Source of the DNA: CAZIKF01 sp964539825
GTDB lineage: Bacteria > Muiribacteriota > UBA6191
Assembly: GCA_964539825.1 (NCBI GenBank)
Contig: CAZIKF010000004.1
Span: 101,715 to 165,714, forward strand
DNA: 64,000 bases
Direction: 5' to 3'
Under the pieces are notes generated by a model that was given only the letters and a program-made list of their open reading frames with translations, was not told where the DNA came from and made no database searches. Positions 26,048-34,756 of the stretch are shown piece by piece (the first letter of the stretch is position 1; each line of letters opens with the position of its first letter). The position numbers and the translations under genes were made by a program.

Positions 26048-26959
26048 TTACTCAAGTCCTTTCGCAAGGGCATTTTCGAATCTTTGGATTAGCTCTGGAT
26101 CTCCTTCAAGACTCTTCAGTTGATTAATTCCCATCTCAAAGAGTGGTTGATTTGCCTGGTTGGCCTCCATCGATTCATTTGCGAAGAAGTACTCGTACTT
26201 TTCAAGAAAGCGGAGGATGCATTCGATAGCTTTTTCTCTCTTCTCAAAGGATTGAAAGGATTCCGACAGGGTGAACTGCAACAGGTATTGGTCTTGAAGG
26301 TCCGGGTAGGTTTGCAGCATCTCTTCGATCTTCTCTAGCTCCCCTCTCCGGGTGTATTCTTCTACAAGCTGAGAGGGTACAACACGGCTTTCTGGATCTA
26401 TTTCCAGACTGCGCTCCAACTCCTCCAACCCATCGTCCCCTCCTCCCTCAGAAAGCTGGGATTTGAGTTCTCCCAGCATGGCAAGTCCTTCTGGATCACC
26501 AGGAAAGAATTCAAGATACTTTTCGATAGCTTCTTTGGCTTCCCCAGGGCGACCTAGCATGGAATAACAGGACATCAGGGCGAAATAAAGGGCGCTGGAT
26601 TGCGGGTCTAGTTCCAGAGCCTTCAGATAATGGGGAATTGCTTCTTCATGGTTTGAGGCCTGCAGGTAGAAGTAATTGCCCAGGGCCCGGTAGCCGGCGG
26701 GTTCATTGGGAAAGCGCTCAACCAGTGATTGAAGCTGAGAAACGCCTTCCTCAACCTGTCCGCATCGAATCAGGTATACCCCAAGGTCTTTACGACCCTC
26801 CACATGATTCTCATCAACCTCCAGTACTTTTTCGAGCCACGGAATTGCAGCCTCATAAATGCCCTCAGATAAAAAGGCTTCCATTGCCTTCTGGTACAGT
26901 TCTTCTGCGGACAGATCCTGTGAAGAAGGATTGAATAGAGACTTCAAAAAGGAAAACAT
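26048..26959 (-). CDS. Tetratricopeptide-repeat protein
   Basis: Start taken at the ATG at 26959 (MFSFLKSLFNPS), giving 303 residues; a longer in-frame reading adds 42 residues of no recognisable character. At least four TPR units are visible (YQKAMEAFLSEGIYEAAIPWLEKVLEVDENH; GYRALGNYFYLQASNHEEAIPHYLKALELDPQ; YFALMSCYSMLGRPGEAKEAIEKYLEFFPGD, among others), then a helical tail. It is a scaffold or adaptor with no enzymatic motif. It converges with mddA. Confidence 0.8.
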   Translation of the reverse strand: MFSFLKSLFNPSSQDLSAEELYQKAMEAFLSEGIYEAAIPWLEKVLEVDENHVEGRKDLGVYLIRCGQVEEGVSQLQSLVERFPNEPAGYRALGNYFYLQASNHEEAIPHYLKALELDPQSSALYFALMSCYSMLGRPGEAKEAIEKYLEFFPGDPEGLAMLGELKSQLSEGGGDDGLEELERSLEIDPESRVVPSQLVEEYTRRGELEKIEEMLQTYPDLQDQYLLQFTLSESFQSFEKREKAIECILRFLEKYEYFFANESMEANQANQPLFEMGINQLKSLEGDPELIQRFENALAKGLE

Positions 26960-27035
26960 AATCTGACCTAAGTTTAAGGGAAGCGTAAGAATTATGCTAT
27001 GGCTCCCAGGTTCTGGCAGCTTTAGGTACTTTGTC

Positions 27036-27410
27036 CTAAATTTTACTTCCGTAGATGCGTTTAACGGGAATGGAATCGATCTCAAGTCCTTTTAGGCATC
27101 TAACGTTAACGGCCCAGCCGTTAAAAGGCTGCACCCCTTCTTGGATTTCCTTTTCTGTGGGTTTACTCGGTCGCCTGAACGGGAGGATTCCGCAGGTTGG
27201 GCAAAAGTAGTCTTTAGCTGTCTTTGAGCCCCATTCATACAAGGAGAGTTCATCCCAGGGAGTGAGTAGACGCAGGTTTGTATGGTCCACCCTGTGAATG
27301 AGTGCTCCTCGTTGATGACAGACAGAGCAATCACAGGAACGGACATGGTCTATCTCAGCGTCGATTTCAAAGCGAATTTTGCCGCAATGACAGGAACCTT
27401 GATAAATCAT
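27036..27410 (-). CDS. GFA/CENP-V-domain zinc protein
   Basis: A 124-residue protein from the ATG at 27410 (MIYQGSCHCGKIRFEID). Zinc-ligand motifs CHC (after GS), CDCSVC and YFCPTCGI are those of the glutathione-dependent formaldehyde-activating-like fold. The C-terminus (WAVNVRCLKG) also matches. The physiological substrate of most family members is unknown. It starts 16 bases after the debranching-enzyme stop, so is probably co-transcribed. Confidence 0.87.
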   Translation of the reverse strand: MIYQGSCHCGKIRFEIDAEIDHVRSCDCSVCHQRGALIHRVDHTNLRLLTPWDELSLYEWGSKTAKDYFCPTCGILPFRRPSKPTEKEIQEGVQPFNGWAVNVRCLKGLEIDSIPVKRIYGSKI

Positions 27411-27426
27411 GTTACCGGGGCTGAAT

Positions 27427-29613
27427 TCAGGGGGTCTTTTGGAGAAGGATCGCACTGCTGCTGGGATGCAGGTAGTAGTGCTGGTTTGTGACTTTTCCCA
27501 GTCCCCTGGGCGCGACTACCTCACCGTTGGAAACCACATTCCAGATTCCCTCAGGCAGTTGGAAGTCTACACCACCCTCTGGGGAGCCGTTGAGAAGGAC
27601 AATAAATTTTTCGCCGCTTCCTTTCATCTGGTAGCCGAAGGCTTGAGGAGATTCCTGCTTGTCATCCAAAAATATTAATCGATCATCATTGATGCGGCTT
27701 TGGAAATGAAAGGCATCGTGGCGTGATCTTAGCTTCTTCAGCCCGGTAGTAAAATTGGCCAGTGAGGCTCTGCTTTTCCTCAGGCTCCAGTCGATGTAAT
27801 TGATCTCTGAATCTTTGTCATAGGAATTATGATCACCCTGCTTAGTACGACCGAATTCCTGTCCAAACTGTAGGATCGGTGTATTCACCGAGGTCATTAA
27901 GAGCGTGGACGCAAGCCGAATTCTGGCCTCTCTATGGGATTCAGGGATACCCACATGAGCCAGCCAATCATAAAGGGTGTGCCCGTCGTGAACTTCGACC
28001 TCATTGATCACACCTCGGGGATTGGTATTGCCGGGCTGATCGAAAATATAGCTTCCGGATCCCCCAAACTCCCTTGCCTCGCCCCTTACAAGTATCCGCA
28101 TGAGCTGCTCATTGGCTTCTCCGTTGATGAATCCCGGGACTGAGTCATTGCCCTTGGTCGCGACGCGGTATCGATCACTCCACTTGCCCACTTCCAATTC
28201 ATTTAAATCGGCTCTGCCCCACTGGCCGGCACCAGCGGCGACCCAGGGTTCAGCGGTTAGAAGAACCGAGGCGGGCAGCTGCTGTCGGATGGCTCGAAAA
28301 GTTTCGGGATCTATGGCCGCTCCAAGATCAAATCTAAATCCATCGATCTCATAAGTGTTTACAAAAAATTTCAGTGAATCGAGAATCAGTTTACGCATCA
28401 CCGCAGATTCAGTTCGACAGGTATTCCCTACCCCGGTGGTATTGAGAAAGTAGCCCTTCTTGGCGTCGTGCATGCGAAAGTACTGGTCCCTTCCAAGATT
28501 CTTAAAGGCTACGTTGGGACCTCGGTGATCTCCCTCGGAAGTGTGGTTATATACAACATCCATGACCACTGATATGTCCGCCTCATGGAGCGCTTCCACA
28601 GCCTGCTTGAATTCAATACGGGCCTGACCCTCTACTGCTGCATAGGGTTCATGTAGGGCAAAAAAACCGATGGTCATGTAGCCCCAGTAATTAATATGTC
28701 CAGGTGGGGCGGCGGATTGGTCGTAGTGATGAAGTGGTAAGAATTCCAGGGTAGTGACATGAAGGTCTTTGAGAGCCCGGATCGTATGAGGATGAGAGAT
28801 GGCCTGATAAGTCCCTCGAATTTCATTTGGAATTCCGGGAAGCAGCATGGTCAGGTCCTTGAGATGGACCTCATGGATGACATGCCCAGCCTGGAAACTT
28901 GGACTGCGTTTCCCTTGCGACTGGCTTGAGCTTACCGGATCATCCACAATCTCACAGCGATTGAAAAAGGTACTGATTCTCTTACAGTAAGGGTCCATCA
29001 CTGGATAATCGTTGATTCTCTCAGGAAAAGTACCTTCAGGCATGACTTCTACGAAGAAGTCCTCAAAGGATTTCTTCGCAGCGATCAGCTGAAATTGGGT
29101 TCCTCCTTCAACACTCTCTCGAATCACTTTGGGTTGAGACTCGGTCTTGGATTCGACACCAGGGTTCTCATCAAAGTATCCGGGGGCGGAGGTTAGCTCC
29201 AGGTACCCGTATTCGCGGTTGAAAAGAAAAATATGTACTGGTTTTGATATCTGCGCAAGAATTCTTCTGGAATCTACTTTTTTATAGTTTAAGGAGGAGT
29301 TTCCGGTGACACGGTAGTGGTAGAAATGACCCCGAAAATCACCCTTGAGTTGTGTACCATAGGTGTTGGTAGAGACCAGGCGGTCCAGGGTATTTGTCTC
29401 CACATCTGAAATTTTATCCATCTGACGGCTAAAATCGATTGTGCCTTTTTCAGAGGAATAAAGTACTAACTCCACCTTTTTAGCAGAAGCGGCAAAAACC
29501 TTAAAAACCGTACGATCAGTCTCAGGTTCATACCTGGCTCCAAGGGTAAGGGCAGCGAGGGAATGAACCCAAATGAACTGCACAAGAAAAATATAGAGAT
29601 GAATTGAACGCAA
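27427..29613 (-). CDS. Secreted isoamylase/GlgX-type glycogen debranching enzyme (GH13)
   Basis: GH13 alpha-1,6-glucosidase of the isoamylase/GlgX group: an N-terminal CBM48-like domain (about 30-130), INYWGYMTIGFFALHEPYA, region I MDVVYNHT, region II GFRFDLGAA (nucleophile Asp), region III LTAEPW (acid/base Glu) and region IV VHDGHTLYD. I favour the TTG at 29613: AGGAG lies 10 bases upstream and the product opens with a clean signal peptide (RSIHLYIFLVQFIWVHSLAA), giving 728 residues. The ATG at 29676 would add 21 residues before it and has no clear ribosome-binding site. Export implies it degrades external or periplasmic alpha-glucans. Confidence 0.87.
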   Translation of the reverse strand: MRSIHLYIFLVQFIWVHSLAALTLGARYEPETDRTVFKVFAASAKKVELVLYSSEKGTIDFSRQMDKISDVETNTLDRLVSTNTYGTQLKGDFRGHFYHYRVTGNSSLNYKKVDSRRILAQISKPVHIFLFNREYGYLELTSAPGYFDENPGVESKTESQPKVIRESVEGGTQFQLIAAKKSFEDFFVEVMPEGTFPERINDYPVMDPYCKRISTFFNRCEIVDDPVSSSQSQGKRSPSFQAGHVIHEVHLKDLTMLLPGIPNEIRGTYQAISHPHTIRALKDLHVTTLEFLPLHHYDQSAAPPGHINYWGYMTIGFFALHEPYAAVEGQARIEFKQAVEALHEADISVVMDVVYNHTSEGDHRGPNVAFKNLGRDQYFRMHDAKKGYFLNTTGVGNTCRTESAVMRKLILDSLKFFVNTYEIDGFRFDLGAAIDPETFRAIRQQLPASVLLTAEPWVAAGAGQWGRADLNELEVGKWSDRYRVATKGNDSVPGFINGEANEQLMRILVRGEAREFGGSGSYIFDQPGNTNPRGVINEVEVHDGHTLYDWLAHVGIPESHREARIRLASTLLMTSVNTPILQFGQEFGRTKQGDHNSYDKDSEINYIDWSLRKSRASLANFTTGLKKLRSRHDAFHFQSRINDDRLIFLDDKQESPQAFGYQMKGSGEKFIVLLNGSPEGGVDFQLPEGIWNVVSNGEVVAPRGLGKVTNQHYYLHPSSSAILLQKTP

Positions 29614-29775
29614 CTTGGTTGGTCTCCTGCAAAGCACTACGAAGTTGGCAGCAGAAAGTTCCACAGTTGGACTCATTTTTACAGAGGCACAAATTCTGTA
29701 AATGAAATCTCAGAATCCCGGTTCTGGTGAGGGCTCAAGTTGGTCAAAAAGAGCAAGTTTGGCTCTGAATATTGC

Positions 29776-29804
29776 TTGACAGAGTTTGACTTCCCAAGTA
29801 AGTT
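29776..29804 (+). promoter_or_regulatory. Putative sigma-70 promoter for the COX24-like mini gene
   Basis: A perfect TTGACA at 29776-29781, a 17-base spacer and a partial -10 (TAAGTT) at 29799-29804. The gene starts 34 bases further on. Confidence 0.45.
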
Positions 29805-29838
29805 GCTACCCTTCTTTTGCCATGAAATAGGATTGGGA

Positions 29839-29937
29839 ATGGGTAACGTAGTTAAGAAACGTAGAAAAAAAATTCGCAAGCATAAGCACCGTAAGCTTTT
29901 AAAGCGTACTCGGCACCAGCGCCGCAGGAAGAAATAA
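29839..29937 (+). CDS. AURKAIP1/COX24-domain mini protein (small-subunit ribosomal protein-like)
   Basis: A 32-residue, extremely basic peptide, MGNVVKKRRKKIRKHKHRK followed by LLKRTRHQRRRKK. It matches the short bacterial COX24-domain family, related to mitoribosomal protein mS38, which packs into the small subunit as an rRNA-binding peptide. The ATG at 29839 follows AGGATTGGGA; an upstream in-frame start would add 33 unrelated residues. A strong hairpin terminator begins at the stop codon, so this is a compact single-gene unit. Confidence 0.85.
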   Translation: MGNVVKKRRKKIRKHKHRKLLKRTRHQRRRKK

Positions 29938-29972
29938 TTTTCCCCGGCCCCATCACTGGGGCCGGGAAAATT
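29936..29972. terminator. Strong bidirectional intrinsic terminator
   Basis: A near-perfect 15-bp stem (AATTTTCCC-GGCCCC / GGGGCCGGGAAAATT, one bulged C) around a six-base loop, beginning at the stop of the 32-aa gene. Its A/T flanks would terminate transcription from either side, which suits the convergent nucleotidyltransferase-like gene. Confidence 0.9.
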
Positions 29973-29995
29973 AAATCTGGCGGAAACTGTAGAGC

Positions 29996-31057
29996 TTATT
30001 TACCAGCTGTCGAGGAGCTTACCCTGCTTGACCATTTTTTAATGGTTGCCGCAAGTCGTTCCGATCGATGATTTTCAAGTCGAGCGTAAGATTCTGCTGA
30101 GATGACTTCCTTGATGCGTTGATGGCGAGCATTTTGAACATCATTGAGAATCAAATTCAGGTCCTCTTCCACCTCTCTAAAATCCTCTAAGAGATCCTTG
30201 GCCTTCCGCTTATGTGCAGACTGGGCATCTTTTGACTGCTTGCGAGCTCTCAACTCTTTAACCAGTCGCTGAGATTTTTTCACCAGAAAATACACGCGGT
30301 CCTCAATGGGATTAAACTCGAGATGATAACGAGCCGCTCCCCTTCTTCTTACCAGTTTCTTCGCACTTCCCTTACCCCGGAAATGAAATCCCATTTCGCT
30401 CAGGATTCCTGCGTAAGTGGCGTCGATACTATTGAGCTGTGAAGAATCCACTCTCACCATGGGCGCGAGCAGATACTTATCGGAAAAAGAAGAGGTCAGA
30501 ATATCCACATTCCCACGAAAATCAGGGTGGTTCTTTGAATACTTCCCGTTTTCGATTTTCCCGATCAGTCCCTTATTGCTCGTTGCGAGGTAAAGGTCAA
30601 CTGAGCTGTTTCCACCAAACCGCCCCTTCGCCAAACTCCCATAAAGGTAAAGTTTGTAAGAGCCGGGTGAGGCTACCGATCCGAGGTAGGTTAGAAAAGC
30701 CTTGAGTTCTTCTTGAATCTGGGCCATATAGATCTGAAATTCACTGTCGGAATAGGGAATTTGCAGATCTCTGCTCAGTTTTTCAGCCCAGAAGTTTTTA
30801 CGTCCCAGAATACTCAAAGCCTTCTCTGCTTCCATTGTAGGCAAAGACTTTGCTTCTTCAGCGGATAAATAATTCTGGAGGTAGAAGATTCCGTTATTTA
30901 TTAAAACACTATGATTTTTAACCTCTAACTCATGGATCTGCATCAGACGTTTCATAGCACTTTCATATTGAGCGTATTTCCAAAATGGCAAACTGCTGAA
31001 GTTTATCCCGATAAAGACAAACCACAGAAGCATAGACACCAGGTTTCGTTGTTTCAT
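29996..31057 (-). CDS. Membrane-anchored nucleotidyltransferase-fold protein with altered active site
   Basis: A 353-residue protein with one N-terminal membrane segment (residues 6-24). A minimal nucleotidyltransferase core follows: LYGSLAKGRFGGNSSVDLYL (Gly140, Ser141, Asp154) and a third carboxylate Asp185 in GNVDIL. The first metal-ligand Asp of the usual GS…DxD motif is Ser152 here. The C-terminal ~130 residues are a long charged helix or coiled coil. Either it is a catalytically weakened or dead nucleotidyltransferase, or the acid is supplied differently. The TolB-like gene ends 11 bases before its start, so the two are very likely co-expressed. Confidence 0.65.
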   Translation of the reverse strand: MKQRNLVSMLLWFVFIGINFSSLPFWKYAQYESAMKRLMQIHELEVKNHSVLINNGIFYLQNYLSAEEAKSLPTMEAEKALSILGRKNFWAEKLSRDLQIPYSDSEFQIYMAQIQEELKAFLTYLGSVASPGSYKLYLYGSLAKGRFGGNSSVDLYLATSNKGLIGKIENGKYSKNHPDFRGNVDILTSSFSDKYLLAPMVRVDSSQLNSIDATYAGILSEMGFHFRGKGSAKKLVRRRGAARYHLEFNPIEDRVYFLVKKSQRLVKELRARKQSKDAQSAHKRKAKDLLEDFREVEEDLNLILNDVQNARHQRIKEVISAESYARLENHRSERLAATIKKWSSRVSSSTAGK

Positions 31058-31068
31058 ACCAGACTCCT

Positions 31069-32856
31069 TTATTCGATATCGATCAAGATTTGAGCGTTAG
31101 TAATTAAATACTTAATTCCGTTGATTTCTTCCATCCAACGGATGGCCTTGTGTCGCAGTGTTGCATCTCCGGTTCGGTCCCAACGACCAATCCAAATCTG
31201 AACCTGCTCACGAACAATGTTAAATCTTTCTTTGAGTTCGATTAGTTCTCTACCTGTAGAGATCCAACGGATACTTTCAGTCATTTTACTCATTTCCCGC
31301 TGTATTTCCTCAACTCTCCAGACCGCTGCTTCCGGCTGGATCCTTTTTTTTCCGGAGTCGGGAGGAAGCCACAAACTTTTTGAGATCTGAAAAGGGGCCT
31401 CATAAATGGGATTTACCCTGCGAGTGTCTGTTTGTTTGGACTCAGTATCCTCTGCTTCGAAGGAATCCTCAACCGCGGTAAGATCTCCCAGTGAATTGCG
31501 CACCAGGAATCGATCTTCATCTTCAATACGAACCATCTCTTCACTTGGTCCGCTGAATACACCTTCAACGCGCTTTCGCAAAACCAGTTCCGTAGGATCT
31601 AGAGCCTGTACCATCAGATAGAAGGTACCGCTTCGGTCAATGAGGTAAGCCAATAGCTTTCTTTCCAGGTCCCATGCGATTCCATAGCAATTTTCATCAG
31701 CCATGCTAACTGACTGAACGCGGCCATCCTTATACAGATAAATCCTGGAGTGACCGCCCTCGAGTTTTCTGAAGAATAAGTAAGATCCTTTGAGGACTAC
31801 CGCAGGTCCCCTGGGGGAAGACAAATATTCAGAAGGCATGGTACTGATTTTACGAAAAGCTTCTTCAGGACTGTTCTTAATCTCCAGGGTCAGGATTTCA
31901 TCCTTCCTTTGAATTCTGGCGGAGCGATTGCCGCTCTCCAGGTTCAACACAGTCTGCGCCTCTTGAATCTCCTGTTTTTTAGCCTGAGTCTTTGCCTTCT
32001 TCCGTTCCTCTGCGGCGGCCTTTTTTCGTTCTATCTCCCTGGCCTCCTGGAGATCCTTCATGATGGTGGAAAAGAGAATCTCGTCCGAGGAGGTTTGGTT
32101 TGATGCCAGCAGGACCTCTTTGGAAGTAAAGCGAATAGAGCCTGGTACCTCTGAGGTATTAGCCTTCCAATTATTCAACCCGGAGATCTTTAGCGGCGCA
32201 AATGGCTCGATTAGATCCACCAGGTAAAGAGCGGTTCTAGTATCGCTCACATATTCTCTGTCTCGATTGGAAAGAAAAACCATATATCGTCCACTCGGGT
32301 GGAACAGGGGTGAGAAATCATCATACTGTGAATTCACCAGGGGAGAAAAAGCCTGTTTTTTGGGGGCATACCGAAAGATATTTCTACCGCTTTCGTCTCC
32401 ATACACGAAAAGTACGTACAAATCGGTGGGCGACCAAATTGAATAGGGTGTAGGTTCCTCTTCTTTCAAATCGAGAATTTGATGAACAATCCCATCTTTA
32501 CGAAATTCCTCAACAGCAAAAGAATAGTTTAGACCATCAAATCGTTTGTAAACCTGGAAGTCACTATCAATGGGTGAAGATACGTGATGAGACTGAGAAT
32601 TTTTGGATTTAATATAGTGGTAGAGGACATTATCTTCCAAAACAGATAACTTCTCGTTTGCCTTGAACTTTGAGAGGACTTCCTGAAGGATTGCTCTATC
32701 CCTGGTTTCCATGGAATCCTGATTGCGAAGTATGGAAAGCAGGTTTTCCAGACCAGCCTCTGTCGCCCCAGCGAGTGGAATCACTGGGATCAAAATAAGG
32801 ATCGTTAAGAGGAGAAGGGCGCTTGGGCGCTGCATCGCGGTTATCCAACTTAGCAT
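31069..32856 (-). CDS. TolB/WD40-like beta-propeller periplasmic protein
   Basis: Start set at the ATG at 32856, so that the signal peptide (ALLLLTILILIPVIPLAGA) is at the N-terminus; this gives 595 residues. PD40-type propeller blades are seen (SIWSPTDLYVLFVYGDESGRN, SPLFHPSGRYMVFLSNRD, IAWDLERKLLAYLIDRSG), interrupted at about residues 275-315 by a charged helix (REIERKKAAAEERKKAK). The C-terminal ~110 residues are helical. No enzymatic motif. It is probably a periplasmic scaffold; its partner is likely the membrane protein encoded 11 bases downstream. Confidence 0.7.
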   Translation of the reverse strand: MLSWITAMQRPSALLLLTILILIPVIPLAGATEAGLENLLSILRNQDSMETRDRAILQEVLSKFKANEKLSVLEDNVLYHYIKSKNSQSHHVSSPIDSDFQVYKRFDGLNYSFAVEEFRKDGIVHQILDLKEEEPTPYSIWSPTDLYVLFVYGDESGRNIFRYAPKKQAFSPLVNSQYDDFSPLFHPSGRYMVFLSNRDREYVSDTRTALYLVDLIEPFAPLKISGLNNWKANTSEVPGSIRFTSKEVLLASNQTSSDEILFSTIMKDLQEAREIERKKAAAEERKKAKTQAKKQEIQEAQTVLNLESGNRSARIQRKDEILTLEIKNSPEEAFRKISTMPSEYLSSPRGPAVVLKGSYLFFRKLEGGHSRIYLYKDGRVQSVSMADENCYGIAWDLERKLLAYLIDRSGTFYLMVQALDPTELVLRKRVEGVFSGPSEEMVRIEDEDRFLVRNSLGDLTAVEDSFEAEDTESKQTDTRRVNPIYEAPFQISKSLWLPPDSGKKRIQPEAAVWRVEEIQREMSKMTESIRWISTGRELIELKERFNIVREQVQIWIGRWDRTGDATLRHKAIRWMEEINGIKYLITNAQILIDIE

Positions 32857-33147
32857 TGAAGGTGCAGCCTTTCCACCCTGAATATTCTCTAATTCAGCGC
32901 TTGGATTACAGAATATGCACAAATAGGGCAAAGAGAGGTCTCCTTTGGGATCCTCTGTGCCCATTAGGCCTCTAGTGAGACCCATATTATCCTGGATTTG
33001 CCAGAGTTAGACTTTTTCGGTAATTCTTCGCGCTCTTTTCTCAACCCGATTCTGTATATTCGTTCCTGGTCTGCTCCGTGTATACTTGGTACGAGGGAGA
33101 CGTCAGAGTCAAAGGCGTGGTAAATACTGGGATCCTGTGGAGCTATA

Positions 33148-34500
33148 ATGCACTTTTTTCCCCGTAACAATTCGGTCGATTACGCACTGATTCATTCCAT
33201 CCTTAAGGATTTGAAAATGGGGGATTCTGAATCTTTGAAGGAGTATCTGAAGGACTCAGATACCGATGCTTCTTCCCGAGCGCAGATTCTCATTGAGATA
33301 CTTCAGGAAAGAGAACAATTTCTTTGGCTTTTCGATTCTGAGGACATTGAAGCCGAAATCTTTAATCGGGTTCCCAGTTTTTCGCAGAATAATATGCATG
33401 ACCTCAGGCAGCATTTCCATCATGCCCGAAAATTCAAGGATTTTAAGACCACCGATGAAGCCTATTATTCGGAAGGTGAAAAGATTCTCTGGAACCGCTA
33501 CTTTCAAGACCTACATACTCTGCCAATAGACAAGGGTTCCCACCTTTATCTAAATCTAAAGCAGTACCTGGAGTTGAGCAACCACGAGAAAGGACTGAAA
33601 AACCCGGAGATGATCTCCAAAATACTTTTCCCCTTTTATCGCAATTTAAAAGAGAATTCCGCTGTCCCCTTCCCGTTTCTGATCGAAACACTGAAGATTG
33701 TTTTGATCCTAAATCGCAAACATGCTCCGGCTCTTCTTGAATACGGTTATTCCCTAAAGGAGCGTGGAGCACTCGATGAATATTTTGATCTGCTTTACCA
33801 GAGTTTCGATGATGGTGTTTGGGACAAGGAGCTTCTTCTTACGCTGTTTCAAGAATGCGCACAACATTCAGAAGTGAAGAGGTTGACGAAACTATCCAGG
33901 AACCTCTTTAGCCAGCGCATTCCTCATCTGGATGTGGAGTTCTATGAAAAGGTTAGAGAACTGCTTTTTTGGAGCGGGCTTTTTAATGAGGCTTTATTTT
34001 ATGGCCTCAAGGCTTATTCTTACCAGGCTCACAAGCAGAACCTGCTCTCTCCCCTGAGAAAAATATTCTTTGCGCTAGGAAATCTGCCCTTCGGAGAATA
34101 TTGTCATCAAACCTCGAGGAATCAACCAGAACATGAAATGTCCGAAGTTGTGATTGTCGTAAAGCCGGGTATGGACTTTGCCGGTATCCATTATAAACTC
34201 CAATCTCTAGATCCCTGGTCCCGGTTAGAGATGCCCTTCCTATTTCTTCCCCACCAAAAAAATCCAAGAGTGGAACTCTCTCATCTTTCTGTATCGGAGA
34301 GCCTGATTTTCTATCCCGAAAGATCGGGAACCTATGAATTGAAATTGGATCTTAACCTGGGCAAACTGGTCACCCGGAAAATGGAAATTGATCCTCCTGG
34401 AAACCCTGTTACTTACCGTTTTATGGACTATTCCTTTGAAACGACTCCGGAGGCTCTCAAGCGGTTGACTCCCTTCCACTTTCTCTCTTCTGAGGACTAA
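33148..34500 (+). CDS. Unknown 450-residue helical-repeat protein
   Basis: ATG preceded by GTGGAG. No signal peptide. The first ~310 residues are predominantly helical with TPR/solenoid-like pairs (LIETLKIVLILNRKHAPALLEYGYSLKERGALDEYFDLLYQSF). The last ~130 residues switch to beta strands (EVVIVVKPGMDFAGIHYKL, GTYELKLDLNLGKLVTRKMEI). I recognise no family. It is followed 12 bases later by the small cysteine-motif gene. Confidence 0.7.
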   Translation: MHFFPRNNSVDYALIHSILKDLKMGDSESLKEYLKDSDTDASSRAQILIEILQEREQFLWLFDSEDIEAEIFNRVPSFSQNNMHDLRQHFHHARKFKDFKTTDEAYYSEGEKILWNRYFQDLHTLPIDKGSHLYLNLKQYLELSNHEKGLKNPEMISKILFPFYRNLKENSAVPFPFLIETLKIVLILNRKHAPALLEYGYSLKERGALDEYFDLLYQSFDDGVWDKELLLTLFQECAQHSEVKRLTKLSRNLFSQRIPHLDVEFYEKVRELLFWSGLFNEALFYGLKAYSYQAHKQNLLSPLRKIFFALGNLPFGEYCHQTSRNQPEHEMSEVVIVVKPGMDFAGIHYKLQSLDPWSRLEMPFLFLPHQKNPRVELSHLSVSESLIFYPERSGTYELKLDLNLGKLVTRKMEIDPPGNPVTYRFMDYSFETTPEALKRLTPFHFLSSED

Positions 34501-34512
34501 TGCTGGATTTTC

Positions 34513-34695
34513 ATGAAGCAAGAATTTGACGGTCAAGTATTTCAAATCGCTCAACCAGAGGGTTCTTGCTGTGAATCAGGCTGCGATGGATGTGAGTTGT
34601 TTATCTACAAAAAGAAAAATTCTCTTCCCTTAAAAAATCCCAGGGGTCAGTTTTATCGCCGGATGCTGGAGAAACAAAGTCCCAAGAAGAAGTAA
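34513..34695 (+). CDS. Small CCxxGCxxC protein (60 aa)
   Basis: A 60-residue product with a compact cysteine cluster (GSCCESGCDGCEL) and a lysine-rich tail. The CC-x2-GC-x2-C pattern resembles oxidoreductase-like N-terminal domains and other short metal- or Fe-S-binding peptides. It is closely spaced after the 450-residue gene and followed by a palindromic repeat. Confidence 0.55.
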   Translation: MKQEFDGQVFQIAQPEGSCCESGCDGCELFIYKKKNSLPLKNPRGQFYRRMLEKQSPKKK

Positions 34696-34696
34696 C

Positions 34697-34756
34697 CAGG
34701 AATCTGTCGGAGAATTGTCTTCTACTGCGACTGGCTGCAAAAAACAGTCTCCTAGG
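34697..34756. repeat. Palindromic repeat, diverged copy of the 61066-61150 element
   Basis: The left arm AGGAATCTGTCGGAGAATTG differs by one base from the arm at 61066-61085. A degenerate right arm (ACAGTCTCCT) lies at 34744-34753 and overlaps the stop codon of the GspE-like gene. Confidence 0.6.
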
